This document shows, in pieces, positions 22,516-36,600 of a stretch of 64,000 nt of DNA. The stretch covers positions 2,046,001-2,110,000 of the forward strand of contig OX359197.1 of the NCBI GenBank assembly GCA_947172415.1, in the 5' to 3' direction. The position numbers were made by a program, and so were the translations under genes. Within the stretch, counting starts at the first letter, position 1. Every line of letters starts with the position of its first letter. The notes beneath the pieces are model-generated. The model saw nothing but the letters and a program-made list of their open reading frames with translations. It was not told the origin of the DNA and ran no database searches. The DNA comes from Chondrosia reniformis. Taxonomy: Eukaryota > Porifera > Demospongiae > Chondrillida > Chondrillidae.

Positions 22516-22675
22516 AGAATAAAGCCTTGTTGAACGTCAGCAACATGAATTTACTAATTCTGGACGTTTCAAAACAGAGGTCTTCATCAGCAATACATGA
22601 GGAATGGGAATACAATTCAGTATAAATAGGAAATTAGTAAATTCATGTTGCTGACACTCAACAAGGCTTTATTCT
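22516..22675. mobile_element. 160-bp inverted-repeat element with hammerhead-like motif
   Basis: Inverted repeats of about 44 bp (AGAATAAAGCCTTGTTGAAC… / …CAACAAGGCTTTATTCT) enclose an asymmetric centre. On the minus strand, 22562-22592 reads CTGATGA, a weak A/T stem, GAAAC, GTC. No clear target duplication was seen. Confidence 0.75.
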
Positions 22676-23795
22676 CATAATGATCGCAACAAACACTCCT
22701 TATTCCTACACATGGACAAGTAAAAATATTAACAGATAACGTAAGAAGAGAAGACAGAGCTTAAATTACCAAAGTAATACGGTCGACCGAACGAATTCAA
22801 TCTTTCGCATCAATATAGGATCGAACAACTCTGCCTCAAACTTGACGGGGACGTATACAAAAACGCTTTATCTAACCTTCGCTACAACTCGCCTGTTCGG
22901 TAGCTCCTTCTCGTAGGAGAGCGTCGACTTGTCATAGCCGTTCACAAAAGGATGATCTTCTTTTGCAACGATGAGGTGACGTTTACGCAACGTCACAGAT
23001 TCAGAAAGTGTGCATGTACGGAGCGACATACGAGGGTGTCGGTGACGCAATACAAAAACATCACGATGCAATACAAAAACATCACGATACATCACTAGAT
23101 TGCACAATCATAACCTTGAATTCTTCATTATATCTTGATTATTTTGCAATTTTAATTAAACAAAATTTTGCCAGATGTTTGTCATAGACATGTACCATGA
23201 TATATGTTGGTTTCAAAGTGATCTGACCAAATGAAATTTTTTATAAATATAACACCTGGTTTCAATATAAATTTTCTATAGGTTTTCTATAGTCCTATGG
23301 CATTTTATATGCAGACTTTGTCCTCTGTTTTCTAACAAACGGAGGCCTAAATGAAAAATCCCTTAATTTAAAATGAGTTTTATACCCTAAACTTTATGAT
23401 GATATGCCCATTTTGTTTCTAGGTCCTTTCTTGGAGCCATATGAATTATTTAATTATATTATATTATATTAGATTACCTTAGTATATTGTAACTTGTACT
23501 GTATATATATATCTCATGATCACTGTCTTAGCTTGTTTTGACCAGATGTGCTATATTCATTGTTGCAATCCTGGCCATCCCTACTTCTAACCTTGTTTTT
23601 TAATGGTTTTTACTTGTAAATATATATAGGAGAATTTTCAGATACCATGTACAGTATGTTTCATATTAACTGGTAAACATGCAGTTACCACTTTTCGGTT
23701 TAAATTTAACACAAAAAGGTAACAAAGAAAAATTAGTTGATATAGTCAATACTTGTAGCAACAATTATTAATGATAATCCTTTATTAGAGAGAAA
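22676..23795. other. Intergenic between repeats and the talin-like gene
   Basis: 22760-23110 is unusually CpG-rich and holds a direct repeat of 'caatacaaaaacatcacgat' (23047-23085), but the minus-strand frame there (22868-23107) has no family resemblance. 23467-23507 is a single end of the 117-bp MITE family. The minus-strand AATAAA at 23781-23786 is the likely polyadenylation signal of the talin-like gene, only 10 bp past its stop. Confidence 0.55.
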
Positions 23796-24644
23796 TTAAT
23801 CTAATTTAGTTTTGAACAGCCTCCCAACTACAGGAACATAAACCAGCCAACTTTTGGACCTGGATGATTTATCAGTTGGAGCTGATTTCAAATCTTCCTC
23901 ATCTGACCAGTCATCATCATCTGAACTTCCATTTTCGTCATCATACAGGGGCTTTGATCTAGCAGACACTGTTTGTTCATCCATCCCTTTCTTCTTCCAT
24001 TTTTTCCAAATTAAGAAGGGCCAATAAACTGGAAAACAGATAACTAGAGCCACCCATGCTAATTGCAAACAGAGAGATTTCAATTTGCCTAATTGGAAAT
24101 AGATCAATGTATATCATAAACATTGGCTTACCAACTGAAACCAAATTAAAATGCATTGCCACTTTCTAAATAATAAACTGATTGGACAGTATATAGTCAT
24201 GGTTGTCTTCAGCGATATGAAACTTTTAATTTCTGTTCCATGTTTTTACTGAAAACGATGTATACATTAAACTTCTTAAACCAACTAAATTTGGTGTATT
24301 AGTAGGGCAAGTCAACTTTTACTCAATTTGATAGAAATAAACGGATACTATGTTCTAATGCAGATGTGATGATTTGTGCAGCCATAAGTATAACTAGAAT
24401 ATATCTGTTACTATCTTATTAATTAGTATACATGGAAGTACTGACTACTAATCAGGAGTCAATCTAAAACATTGTGGTTAAAACTATTAAACTTACAACC
24501 GACAATGACGACCATTGTCAAGAACCACAAGTATATGTTATATGTGACTTTAAATGGTAGCAATGTCAGCCAGAGAAGGAATCTCAAGGGATCCCAAATC
24601 AAGCGATCCCTCCATGTCTTCTTCTTTTGTACTTGCTCAGGCGG
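23796..24644 (-). other. Talin-like gene: C-terminal hydrophobic pair and acidic tail (residues about 1076-1221)
   Basis: Exon 24644-24497 encodes a basic stretch (PPEQVQKKKTWRDR) and then a long hydrophobic run (FLLWLTLLPF…YLWFLTMVVIVG). It splices in phase 1 to 24088-23796, which adds a second run (LCLQLAWVALVICFPVYW) closed by WKKWKKKG. Next come an acidic patch (SSDDDDWSDEEDL) and a basic-hydrophobic end (SWLVYVPVVGRLFKTKLD). Two helices with flanking lysines fit a membrane hairpin with both ends cytosolic. Nothing like this is known to me in talins. Confidence 0.7.
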
Positions 24645-27600
24645 CTATGAAATGAGATTACAACATGTATAGCATGACATACAGTGCCACCTCGATAATC
24701 CACCACAATTGGTTCAAGGAAACATATGGCGGACTAGTAGGGTTGGTGGATTTGTGAGGTTGGCAGATTATTTTGTTCCAAGATATTTATTGTGACCATC
24801 CGTGTAAAAAAGTGTATTTTTTCGCTGTAGGGATATGTTTCAGTATTGGGGTTTTAAAAACATTGCAGCAAAATAATCAAAACTGTGGTTTTCTTTTAAT
24901 ATCATTAAATATTCTTTACTTGAACCTTTCCCATACGTATATGACAGGTACGATGGGAATGAAATGATCCATTCATAAACTCAATGACATGCAGTGATAT
25001 ATATTCAATTTTTAACGCCTACTAGAGTGGGATCTTGTTTAGTTATCACAATAGTAAGGTAATCGGCTATGATGATATATATACGTATATATATATATAG
25101 TTATAGTATTCACTATGAAAATTTCTTAATAATTCCTTAATCAAGCTGTATATATTTATACTTATAACATGAGAAAAACCTTAAAATATACAGTTCAAAA
25201 CATGTACTACCTCAAAATGCTTTCAACATTTTAAATTATATCCTATTGCTGTAAAACTGAATGATGATAAATGATCCTACACATTTATTCTTATTAGAAA
25301 TTTTGTTTCACTCACAGGCAATTCATAGAGTACATTCAATGTATGTATTTACAAGGTACATAGATAAAAGGCAACCACTTCATAAACACTTCTTAGTTGT
25401 GTCAACACTATATTATCATGATTCCACTATACAGTATAAACATTGATTACCTCATCTGTACAGGAAACATTTGATGTAACTGAATGGGACTGCATCAATT
25501 CCACAACAGCATCAGCTTCAGTAGAGATCTAGTGAATATTTTATGTAGGTTAAGACAAATATTAAAACATATTCTTACTGTATACACCTATGAATAAATA
25601 ATCCAAGTGATAATCAAACCATTGTAATACTGCAATTATTATTCTCAAACAACATGAAGAGGAAAAACATGAAAGAAGCGATTGCACATCGGTTAAGACA
25701 AATATTAAAACTTCCATTGTATGGCTTCATGTTACGGAAGAGATAAAATATATAGATATTATATATATACTATACGGGTTCATATGCAACTATTATAACA
25801 CTTAATTAATACATCAATACATCGTTTTTGCAAATGGCATTCTGAAAGCTTTAGTTAAAAAAGCTTTTCTATCGTTATTTAAAATGTTTATATAGGCACT
25901 TAAATGTCCTCAATCATTAAGATTAAGAATATATGTATTAAAGCCCAATGATGCGGCCAAGTAGTTCGATTGCAGGGGACAGCAGTCCCATGAATTTTTA
26001 AACTTGAAATACTTGTTTATAACATATTCTATACATACTTTACACTACTGTACAGTGCATACCTGCTTAAGATAGCTTTTAACAGCTGTCCTATCAGTGC
26101 CTGTTAGCAAGGCAATTCTAACAACACTGAGCAGGGATTTGGAGAGAGTATTGATCTTTTGGATGTGACATAATATTTCAGTTTTCCTGTTGACATCTTG
26201 CATTGAAGCAGTAGCACTTGCACTCACCATACACCAGGTCTATATATACAGACATATATAATGTCACTTATACACCAAGGCTATGTACATACACCTGAAC
26301 ATGACAATGATTCACAAAAGATCAACAGAAAAAACAAAGATTCCCATGGTCACTGATGAAAGGTGGAATTCTCAGAAACCTTTGAGTATGTACGTAGAGT
26401 ATAACAAATTAATTTTAGACATCACTTGGTAACACTGTTTTTGAGCAATATATTTCAGTTAAATATCGCATATAGTATTAGTTTTAACCATAAATATGTT
26501 CATAAAATACGCAAGTAATCTGTTGGTAATACTATAACATATATACACATTATGTAGAAAAGGTATTATAATAATCACAGCTAACTAATCATATTGACGT
26601 ATATACACTTCTATGAGAGCTGAAACAAAGTAAGTACAGTTTATTCCAGCAGATACTGACAAAAGACAGAACACCCTTTATGGATGCAGTGAAATAAAAT
26701 TTTAACCAAATATGACACTCACTTTAACTGATGAAATGAAATCCTTTGTGGTGCTTATTATAGTGTCTTCATGCTTGCCTTTGACAGCTGACAAAACATT
26801 ACTTTTAGAAACATCAAAAGCTTCAGTGGCACAAGATAGTTGCATTTGGTGCTCCTACAGGTCATTGAAAAAAGCAATTGATACAATACATTTTGATTAT
26901 TAGTATCTACACCAGGTTTGTTCTAAACGTTTGGCCTACCTGTCCAGAAAGAGGTGAAGAGGATTGATTAGATTGCTGGATTATCTCGTCAGAAAAGTCT
27001 TGAAGAAGCTGCTCACAAAAGTCCAATCTCTTAGCTTGGAGAAACTTGGAGGCCTAGGAAAACATTAATGACAATGAAATGCACAAGAAGATACTATAAA
27101 ACAATAGTTTAAGCATTCCATAAACCAAGAGTTATAAATTGTTCTTTCATATTATTTTCCAGCTGTTCTTACCTTTACAGAAGCCTTCTTTAGCTCTGCA
27201 ATTGCTGAATTGGAGATCTTGCTGACAGCTTTAATCTGAAGAGCCACAGACTTGTCTACCACTGTAGTTGCACAGGTCTTGGCTGAGTTGATTAACTGGG
27301 TCATAGACTGATTGAAAGGAGAATAGAGTGTGTGGGTGTGGCTTAATCACACAAATCACATAAGAGAGTGAAAACTGTATTGTTGAAACTTGCAGATGTT
27401 TGCTCGTCTATTTGATGAATTACATACATGGATGACCTTTCCATAGTATGCTAAAGTATTAAATTATTTAGATCTGTTGGTCTACAGACCTTATCCAGCT
27501 GACATTAAGAAAAATAAGGTTACATCTTAAATATATATAAACAAACATGAAAAGTAGTTAAATACATAGTTTTACTCATCACCTAATTCATCATGTACAA

Positions 27601-30600
27601 GTTTACCTCTACTTTATCATACTTTTCATAGTCCCAACTAATCAACTATACTGTACATAAGTATTTCAAATTTTCAATGTGGGAAATACAGACAGCTTGC
27701 TTCTCATAATAAGGCACAATACAGTCAGTTCTAAGCACTCCACTTTCTGGCAGTCACAAGAACATCAAACATCTAAAACACCTCAAACCTACTGTTGCAA
27801 AGGCATTTGATGCATGGATGAGTCTTGTAACAGTCTCATCATCTCCCATCTTCTTGTGAGGGTCTTTCAAAAGCGAAACTACTTGGCACAGATCACCTTT
27901 GGCAAGCTACATTAAAGATATCTTCTATAATTGCATTTACGTATGTTAATAGCTAAGAGTTAAATAATATCTTATAAAGATATTATATTATAAAGATATT
28001 TAACAAGATACTACAATTTACACCACCACTGTGGTCTGGACTTGTCTATAGTTTAATAGAACACACTAGAACACACTGCAAATAAGGAGCTACGTACATA
28101 TTACAGGAGAGAAATTGGCGAAATTATTATACCATTTTTTTTGTTTTTTTGTTTAGTAGTACCCTAAAAGCTGTAAGTACAATAGCCTTAAGAGACAAGC
28201 ATCATCAAACTGCATTTGTTGTGGGGCACAAGAGTGATGAATAATACAGTTCACACCAAAGTACCTCGCACTCTTCAAATATTTTCTTCATCAAACCCTC
28301 TTCACAAGCTAAATCTGTTGTGAGCAACACGGACATCAGTTGACTACTGGCAGCAATAGCATGACAGGCAGCAACCTCAAGACGTGGCACTGAGTGTGTC
28401 TTCAGCAGAAGATTCAAAACAGAATGACAGCCATCTTGAAGTTCCTGAGCAGCAACCTTCAGAGCCTTAAATGACTCAGTGTCATAGCTGTAGGATAGTC
28501 CCTAAAGTATAGTAAATCTCCTACATACATATTCTTACCAGGCAGACATATTTTGAATGAGATGATAGGGACTTCTTCTAACTGTACCAAACCTATCTTT
28601 GAGCATCTAAAGATGCAGTTTATGAACTGCTGAGGAAGACTTCCAGGGTCGAAACATCTGATTCTCATGCAAGAAACAAACTGCATCTCTAGACCCTCAA
28701 AGGTGAACCATCTAAAAGATGTTTGGACCACTGGCAGTTTGTCTGTTTACTTACATACGTACGTATAGTACTTATTTTACAATCTGATCATAACTTGTTA
28801 ATCAAATATTGCCTTTCAATAGCTTCGGTACTCTTACAGAAAATGTACATTTTGCTCCAGGGGTGTGTCCAGCTGGGCAGCTGTGTGGACACACCCACCT
28901 AATTCACACTGTGCCTTGCTACAATCAAGTGCATTACTAATGGTCTGTCCATTTGTACTAATCATACATGTATACATGTATAGACTAATTCATAACTGTA
29001 TGTACAAGACAAGAACATACAATATTTGTACAACTTTAATATGTGCAAGAACAATACATCAGTGAGAATTTGTATCTTCATTCAAAGCTCAATAAACAGT
29101 TATATGTCAATAAAAATAGACTATTCTACCCTTGTTTTCTCAGTCTCAAGTGCATATAAACCATATCCACAGGAAATGGTGTGTTAGATTATCCATACAT
29201 ATATTTTTTCAGCTGCATATGCACCAAATAAAGTGGTACGGTGCAGGTGTGGTTCTGGTTAATAAACTGTAAATATTAGGAGCTAAGAAATAGATAAATT
29301 TAACCTGTATTAATGCTGCTGCTAATATACAGCCCATTGATAATAATTAACCAGACAAACTGCCAGGTGAATGTAAACATCAATTTGATTGGTGAAATGC
29401 TGTACCTTGGCACCTTCAACAACATTGAGAGATCCAATAGTAATGTGTTTCGCTGCGTCCAAGAGAGCCTTGGATCTAGCATAGTCTCTCTCCTTCTCAG
29501 CTTGTGTGTTCAGCAGATCTACTGTCATTTCAAAGGCCTAAAGTAATTGTAAGTATCAAGCAATCAATGCCACAACCTTAAATACTGAGATATATATAAA
29601 TATTTCAGTGATTATCTAACTTTTTCATACTAAAAAGAATTAAGCAGTAAAAAGAAGAGAACAAATATAACATATTATACATAAAGTGATCAGCAAAAAC
29701 GTGTGTTTAAATATCTGCTGCTGATGCTTATAGTAAACCAACACTAGCAAAAAATGTTTCCTATCACATATAAACATAAAGTATACCACACTGAAATATA
29801 TGTATGTACGTATGTACGTACTATAAACACATAAAATACAAGAAATTATTTGGCTTAAGAATAGAAAATGATCCTACTAAGAGACAACAGAGATTCAGAC
29901 GGTTGAAAAATACAAGCTAGGACACACGTTATGAGGTCAATTTCAAGTAAGAGGTACTAGTTCCACACATAGCCTTAAATGTACGTATGTATGTTACAGA
30001 AAGACACTCAGCAAGCACGTAGTATACAGAACTGTGTGGTAATATCATGAAGAAACATTAACCAATAATTCAAGATAAAAAAAACTCCTGGGACTGCTAC
30101 CCCTTGTAATCGAATTATATTGGCTGCTATGTAAATTTAACGATTCTACATAACCCTTAAATATCCACAGAATGATAGAGAAGCGTAGAAAAAAGAAACA
30201 AACCTAAACTTACACAACCATTTGCAAAAATGTTTACATAATATCCATATATACGTAGTATCGCATGATGGCGTCATACATCAAAGGGAAAGGTGTGCAG
30301 GTAAACGGGTTACCAGCACTGCCAGTAACACGTAAGCGCCCCTAACACCTCCTTATATGGCTTTAAGGTGGAAACAGCCCCCACGCATCTTCCATGTATG
30401 GCTAGCAACACAAACACACTAATTGCAAATCAATCAGCATTTACAAAGGTCAAGTACAGTAATGTCGTGCATTTGTAGAACGATTAATTTAGCGATAAAC
30501 CCACTTATTACACGCTCACAATGGCATATTGCGTATTTACTACACTCGCCCTCGGGACTCGTGCAGTAAAAGCAATACGCCATTGTGAGCGTGTAATAAC

Positions 30601-33600
30601 TAGTATATATGTAGTATCTACGTATGAGACAAGTGTAACAACCAAAAGTAAGAATGAAAACAATATACATACATAGGGTAGCCTGTGGAAGACCTAGAAA
30701 ATGGGCTATGAGTACACAAGTATGTACCTTATCAACCTTCTTGGCCTCTGCCAGCATGTCAGCAGTGGTGCTGGTAGGGTGGGCTATAGTCTCAGCAGCA
30801 GACAGCATGGCTCTCAGAGAGCTCTCAACATGGTGACATAGACTAGGGAAAGAACATTTGCTGATTTCTGCTGTGAGTGCCTGCAGTTCTTCAACGACAG
30901 CATCTCCTGCCTCGGCAACTTCACTAAGAATGTTGCTGTCATTGCAACAATTCTAAATACAGTCATAAGAAAAGAGTTTAACTGTTTTATAAAGGTAAGG
31001 TACTATGTATGTATAAAGTGCTTAAACCATTTCTGTAGGTATAATGAAATTAAATTGGTTCTATGTAAATTTAAGGGCGTCCTTTAAATAGAGAGGTAAT
31101 ATACTTTTCTTAGCATATTATATGCAAGTTTTGCAAGCTACAATGAAACATTAAAAATATGGTCATGCGAAACAAAAGGATAAAGGATAATTTCTAGTAT
31201 TGTGCGATTGTGAAGAACTGATGTCAAAATCACTAAAATAAACGACAACTGAAAAGGGATTTACAATGCATACATATAACTGACATTTCAGCTGTTAGGA
31301 TATATACGCATGCAGAACCTGGGGCCAGAGGGGGCAAAATGAAAATTTTCAAAATTTAGGGGGGGGGGATGATATGAGGGTGTCGAAGCAGTTTAGGGGA
31401 TTCCAAAAGTCTAGTGGGGCAAAATCAATCCTAGCAATCCCCTGTTATGCCATACTACACTTTTGTGCATTTTTAAAAGAATCTAATTGACGCTTTATTG
31501 AAACACTCACAGATTCATCTCAAAATTTACCATCTAATTCACAATTATACGCTGACCTCATGGATGGAGAGCAGTTGAAACACCCTCCATCAACAGTATC
31601 ATGCCCCCCCTTCCATGCAACCCTGCACACTTTCACTTACTTCAACCAAACTGCCAATCTTTTCTGCCAACAAAGCAACATCTTTAGCTCCATTTGTTAA
31701 AGTCTCTTGGCAAAGTGGATTGTCTGCAAAGCCAGCCAACATCGGCAGAGAAATCAGCAACACTGTTACAGAGTGCTCCATTGAGGCGACGGCAGTTTTA
31801 AGGAGTTCCTTTGCACTGTCATCCTGGAGGGTGCTAGCAATGTTTGTAACTAACTGCAGCATGTAGGTCGTCCTTCTTCTTATGTCGTCTGATTCCAAAA
31901 TCAAAGATTTCTAAGTTAGAATTAAACAACAAAACTTCATTGAAAAGGAAGTTAATTGCACTAAGCATGCATCCAAGATGTCATCTTCTGTCATCTCAAA
32001 TGACTGGGAGGCGATCATTAAATAGGACTTCGCTTTCCCAACCAAGATTGGGTGTAATAATTCCCAGTGATTATTTCTATCACAACAATGCTCCATATGT
32101 ACATGTGCGTGTGTGCTATCTGCAGAGAACTATAAACATATTCATAACTAATGACCAAGGGACATTGGGACAGCTAATCTTGTTCTACATGTGATATTAT
32201 TGAAGGTGAAGCATACTGAAAAGGATTATACTCTTACCCCATTGATGAGATTCACTCCACATAGCTTTATAACTTCTTCACCAGCTGCACTAACTTCACC
32301 CAGAGCGGTCTGCATTTCAGTCCTATAGAGCAATTGAAGTACCTTAAGCAATTATTGAGTACCTAGAGTAATTATAAGGGTACCTTAGAGTAAATATGGG
32401 TACCTTAGAGTAAATATGGGTACCTTAGAGTAATTAAAGGGTACCTTAGAGTAATTATAGGGATAATTTAGAACAACATACAGTACGCTTAAGCTATCAT
32501 AACGTAACTCTATGCAGAGTAGTATAACAAATTCTCTAAAATAAGTGGACCTCTAAGTCATTCAATGGGAACCATATTCTAAAGGATGCTTGAGCCTTAG
32601 ATACATGTGTCATTCTTGCCAGGGCAAATCAGTTGGCATGCAGTTGAACTTTGAGTGGCAAATCTGGCAATAAGCAAATACTCTCACAGGTTAAAACTAC
32701 TGCTTCATGAGAACATAAAGCTTCAATAAAACATGGCTGCCCATGGCATTGAAAAAGATAGGAGGGAGCTTCAAGATCAGAAGGTGAACTTAGACCAGCA
32801 AATACCACTTGAATGTGGATTTACCCTAACCTACTCAGTACTATGGAGGAGCACAATGAGTTAAATGATGACATATGCTGCCCTAAGATCAGTCTTCAAT
32901 CAAAAGTGAAATACGTACGTACATGCTATTAAACACAACTGTACCATTTTAAACATCAAGAATCTAATCTGTATGTACATTTTCCAAGAAAAAAGTTGAC
33001 TTATACAAGGCGCTTACATTTTACACTCTGTATCTCCTTGCAGGGTATTAAGAAATGCAATTACTGCAAAGTTAAGTCTCTTAATTGCTTCTGGAAGCTT
33101 GTCTTCATCAGTAACCTTGCCCAACACACACACACTGGCAGATCTAACATATATGTACAAAGTATGAGCAGTGCCATTCATATTCTGTTAGGAAGAAAAT
33201 TCTACTATTAAGATGCCATGGAGAAGGCCTAGCACGATAAGAATGATAACAGACTTAAAATATAAGTTAATTCAAAGGAAAAATCAAAGAGATTCTTCTT
33301 GTACATATGTATGTAAGTATGTATGTATGTACTGCATATATACGTATGTATCTAATAGCAGGATACACTAGTTTCTAAGGGTCATACATACAAGTACACT
33401 CAGTATAACTACAGCTAAACTCACAGTGTCTTTACAGCACCAGTCAAACGGGTGTAATCAGCTTTTGTTTGTGCTACACAGATATACATATGTACGTACG
33501 TACATGTATATTACTATTTTAACTGTTACATCTCAAAAAACCTTATCAATGTATACAAACAACACAGTGGGAAATTTATGAGCATTCAAATATAACAAGA

Positions 33601-36600
33601 AGAATACCAAACTAAAGAGATCCTATCATAGTACATGAACATTTTATACACAATAGAATATTAATGTACTGTGTTTTAATTGTACATAAAAACCTTTTGA
33701 ATCCATTAGTATGCTAATAGAGGAAGTCATTACGGAGATAACAGCTGCAGACACAGTGTACGAGCTCATAGGAAAGTCAGGCTGCAGGAAAATAAGTCCT
33801 TTCAAAAGGATACCAAAATTGATAAAATGCACCTCTTTCTAACCTTTATAAGCCTCTCCTTAGGGCTACCAGCTGCAGCCGGACTGGAAGGGATCTTTGT
33901 GGCAGAGCTGGAGGTGGCCATGCGACACCTTTGCAAAGCTTCGTTGATCACACCATTCAATTCCTAAAGAGAAACAACTGATCCCTTACATTTACTACAG
34001 TCACTTAGCAATATTCTGTATCATTTCATCATTATCATATGCATAATATATATGTGAGTGTCTCTAGTAGAAATCACAGAAATGGTAAGTACATGTATGA
34101 GAATACATGCGCCAGGTTTCAGTGAAATCCTACTCTATCTGAGTATTACGTAATATCATATCATTTACATTTTTACGTATCAAAAAATATATGACCGACA
34201 TTTTCTCATTAAATATCTGTGGCCATTTTCTGTGATTTCTGTTGGTAGCACTCACAAATGTACATATTAGCAGAATCTATTCATTTACTTACAGAATCTT
34301 CAAAGGATGAATTCAAACTTCCAGCTATAGCACAAAAAAAGGGGAAAAAACATTAAACATTCCAAGATACGTACATAGCATACTGGTAACTTTTTCCTGT
34401 ATAGATATGGTATGGGATTAAGGAATATAAATACACAATTTTCCAAGAAAACAATAGGACAACAATAAACACTAAAGCAATGAAAGTATACTGAGTCTAT
34501 ATCCTGAGGGCACAGCCTGTATCCTGGAGGGTCCTATATCCTGAGGGCATAGCCTATATCCTGAGGGCACAGCCTGTATCCTGGAGGGTCCTATATCCTG
34601 AGGGCACAGCCTATATCCTGAGGGCACAGCCTGTATCCTGAGGGCACAGCCTGTATCCTGAGGGCACAGCCTGTATCCTGGAGGGTCCTATATCCTGAGG
34701 GCACAGCCTGTATCCTGAGGGCACAGCCTGTATCCTGAGGGCACAGCCTATATCCTGAGGGCACAGCCTGTATCCTGGAGGGTCCTATATCCTGAGGGCA
34801 TAGCCTATATCCTGAGGGCACAGCCTATATCCTAAGGGTCCTATATCCTGAGGGCACAGCCTATATCCTGAGGGCACAGCCTGTATCCTGAGGGTCCTAT
34901 ATCCTGAGGGCACAGCCTATATCCTGAGGGCACAGCCTATATCCTGAGGGCACAGCCTATATCCTAAGGGTCCTATATCCTGAGGGCACAGCCTATAGGG
35001 CCCATAGGACATGCGTAAGAAGTGAAACTGTAAGAGCTTACTTGAGACAATAACTTACAGTCAGTATCTTCTATATGGAAGTCAGAACTGTCCCTATTAA
35101 GAAGCAATACATATATACGTACATAGTCTAAAGATATTTCTGTTACAGATATGAAACTAAAGAAACATGAGAATAACAAATAAAACACAGTTTTCCAAGG
35201 CTTAGGGAAAGAAATACATACTGTACATACATACGTGGGTAGGATAAGATGTCCATCAGTAATAATACTTTAATTAGATAATCTGATTGCATAAAACTTT
35301 ATAGTGTGTTAAGTGAATTCTTACACTCACTCGGAACTAAGTGAATCAGATCTCATTCTTGCTTTTTCATCCAATTGCTTCTATAATCAGACAAAATAAA
35401 CAAACGTGAAGTGAAAACAATTCCATAAAATAACTGAAGTGGCCAACTTGGCTACATAGTTCAACAAAAGCATAAATGGCAGATAGAACAACAACATGCT
35501 ACAATACATACCAGTAAACTGAAAAATGTAATACACACAAAATAAAAATGTTTGATAGATGTCTGGGATCCACCCGCCCACTCACATCTACAGATGTCCA
35601 CATTTGATGGGATTGAGAATATAGATACAACCCTAATGGAACTACTCTATGTACAAACAAGGTTTGCCTACTCTTATGCAGTAGCAGAGGTCTAAGAATC
35701 ATTAGTCTACCAAAAGAACAATCAGGCAATGGACAGCATATGCCAGACCACATGAATAATCTAACACACTGTTTTTCAATATGCTACATCCATTTCAGAG
35801 TAAAAGACCTATAGGGAACTAAACTAAACCTAGTGAGAGCTTTACATAAGGATACAAGAGGTTTCTCTTTCTTCTCTTCTCTTCTTCTCCACTGGACCAG
35901 ACAGCTATTTCTGGGAATTCCACCCTTCACTGGTGACCATGGGAATCTTTGTCTTCTTCTTTATCTTCTGTGGTCCTTGGCTCTCTGTGTTAAATCTAGT
36001 GGTCTTCTATACACAATTTTGGTGCATGCACCAAATGAATAAGACGAGCCGATATACTAGCAGTTGTGCAAAGTATGTATGAATACAATGGACCTATTAA
36101 ACTGGCTCAGCATAATGTCTGTGATTATATATACTTTCATCCTATCCTTTGTACAGGTATTGTGCATTTAACGCCCCTTTCCATATTTACATACGTATGT
36201 ATATTGCCAACCTTCTTAACAGTGATGTCCACATATCCAGATAAGAGTTGAGAAATGGCGTCTCCTTCAGTAGTCTGCACAGAGAAGTAGGATTCTGCAT
36301 ATCCTCCGAAATCAAGACTAAAACTGGTTGCAGTAGAAGCCCATCGGCGTACTTTAGTGAGTGGCCACATTGTGAGAACCTGTATATGTGCATAACTTTT
36401 TGTAACACCACATTTTGAACAAGTAATTAAGGGCAAAACTCATATAGGAAATGTGACCAATTGCAACTAATTAGATTGTTGCACATTTGATTTAGGAGAG
36501 AGGCATGAATGGAGCATAGCTGCAGCAACTGTAACTCAATCGCAGTCAAAAGCAGCTGCTTTGGGTTCAAAATCTCTGCAACTGCTTCTTTCAAGTGTCC

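Larger units (their letters stand above)
25451..35380 (-). other. Talin-like gene: linker and shortened helical rod (residues about 398-1075)
   Basis: Three tiny exons (50, 35, 32 nt) encode an acidic Ser-rich linker. Thirteen exons, most in phase 0, then encode Ala/Leu/Ser-rich amphipathic helices with the texture of talin/vinculin-type helical bundles (e.g. LEVAACHAIAASSQLMSVLL, VESSLRAMLSAAETIAHP, VDKSVALQIKAVSKISNSAI). I could not align it to specific talin rod domains. About 680 aa would make only four to six bundles against thirteen in talin. No I/LWEQ actin-binding module was seen. Confidence 0.75.

Noticed and set aside
22868-23107. 79-codon minus-strand frame in CpG-rich DNA
   Set aside because: Composition reflects a local direct repeat (caatacaaaaacatcacg). 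No splice sites or family resemblance were seen.
28505-28700. Possible extra talin-like exon between 28501 and 29406
   Set aside because: The neighbouring exons already join in phase when the acceptor at 28502-28503 is used, and this stretch reads with stops in the required frame.
34591-34821. Minus-strand repetitive frame in the minisatellite
   Set aside because: Translation of the 20-bp minisatellite. It lies wholly within a talin-like intron and contributes no splice sites.
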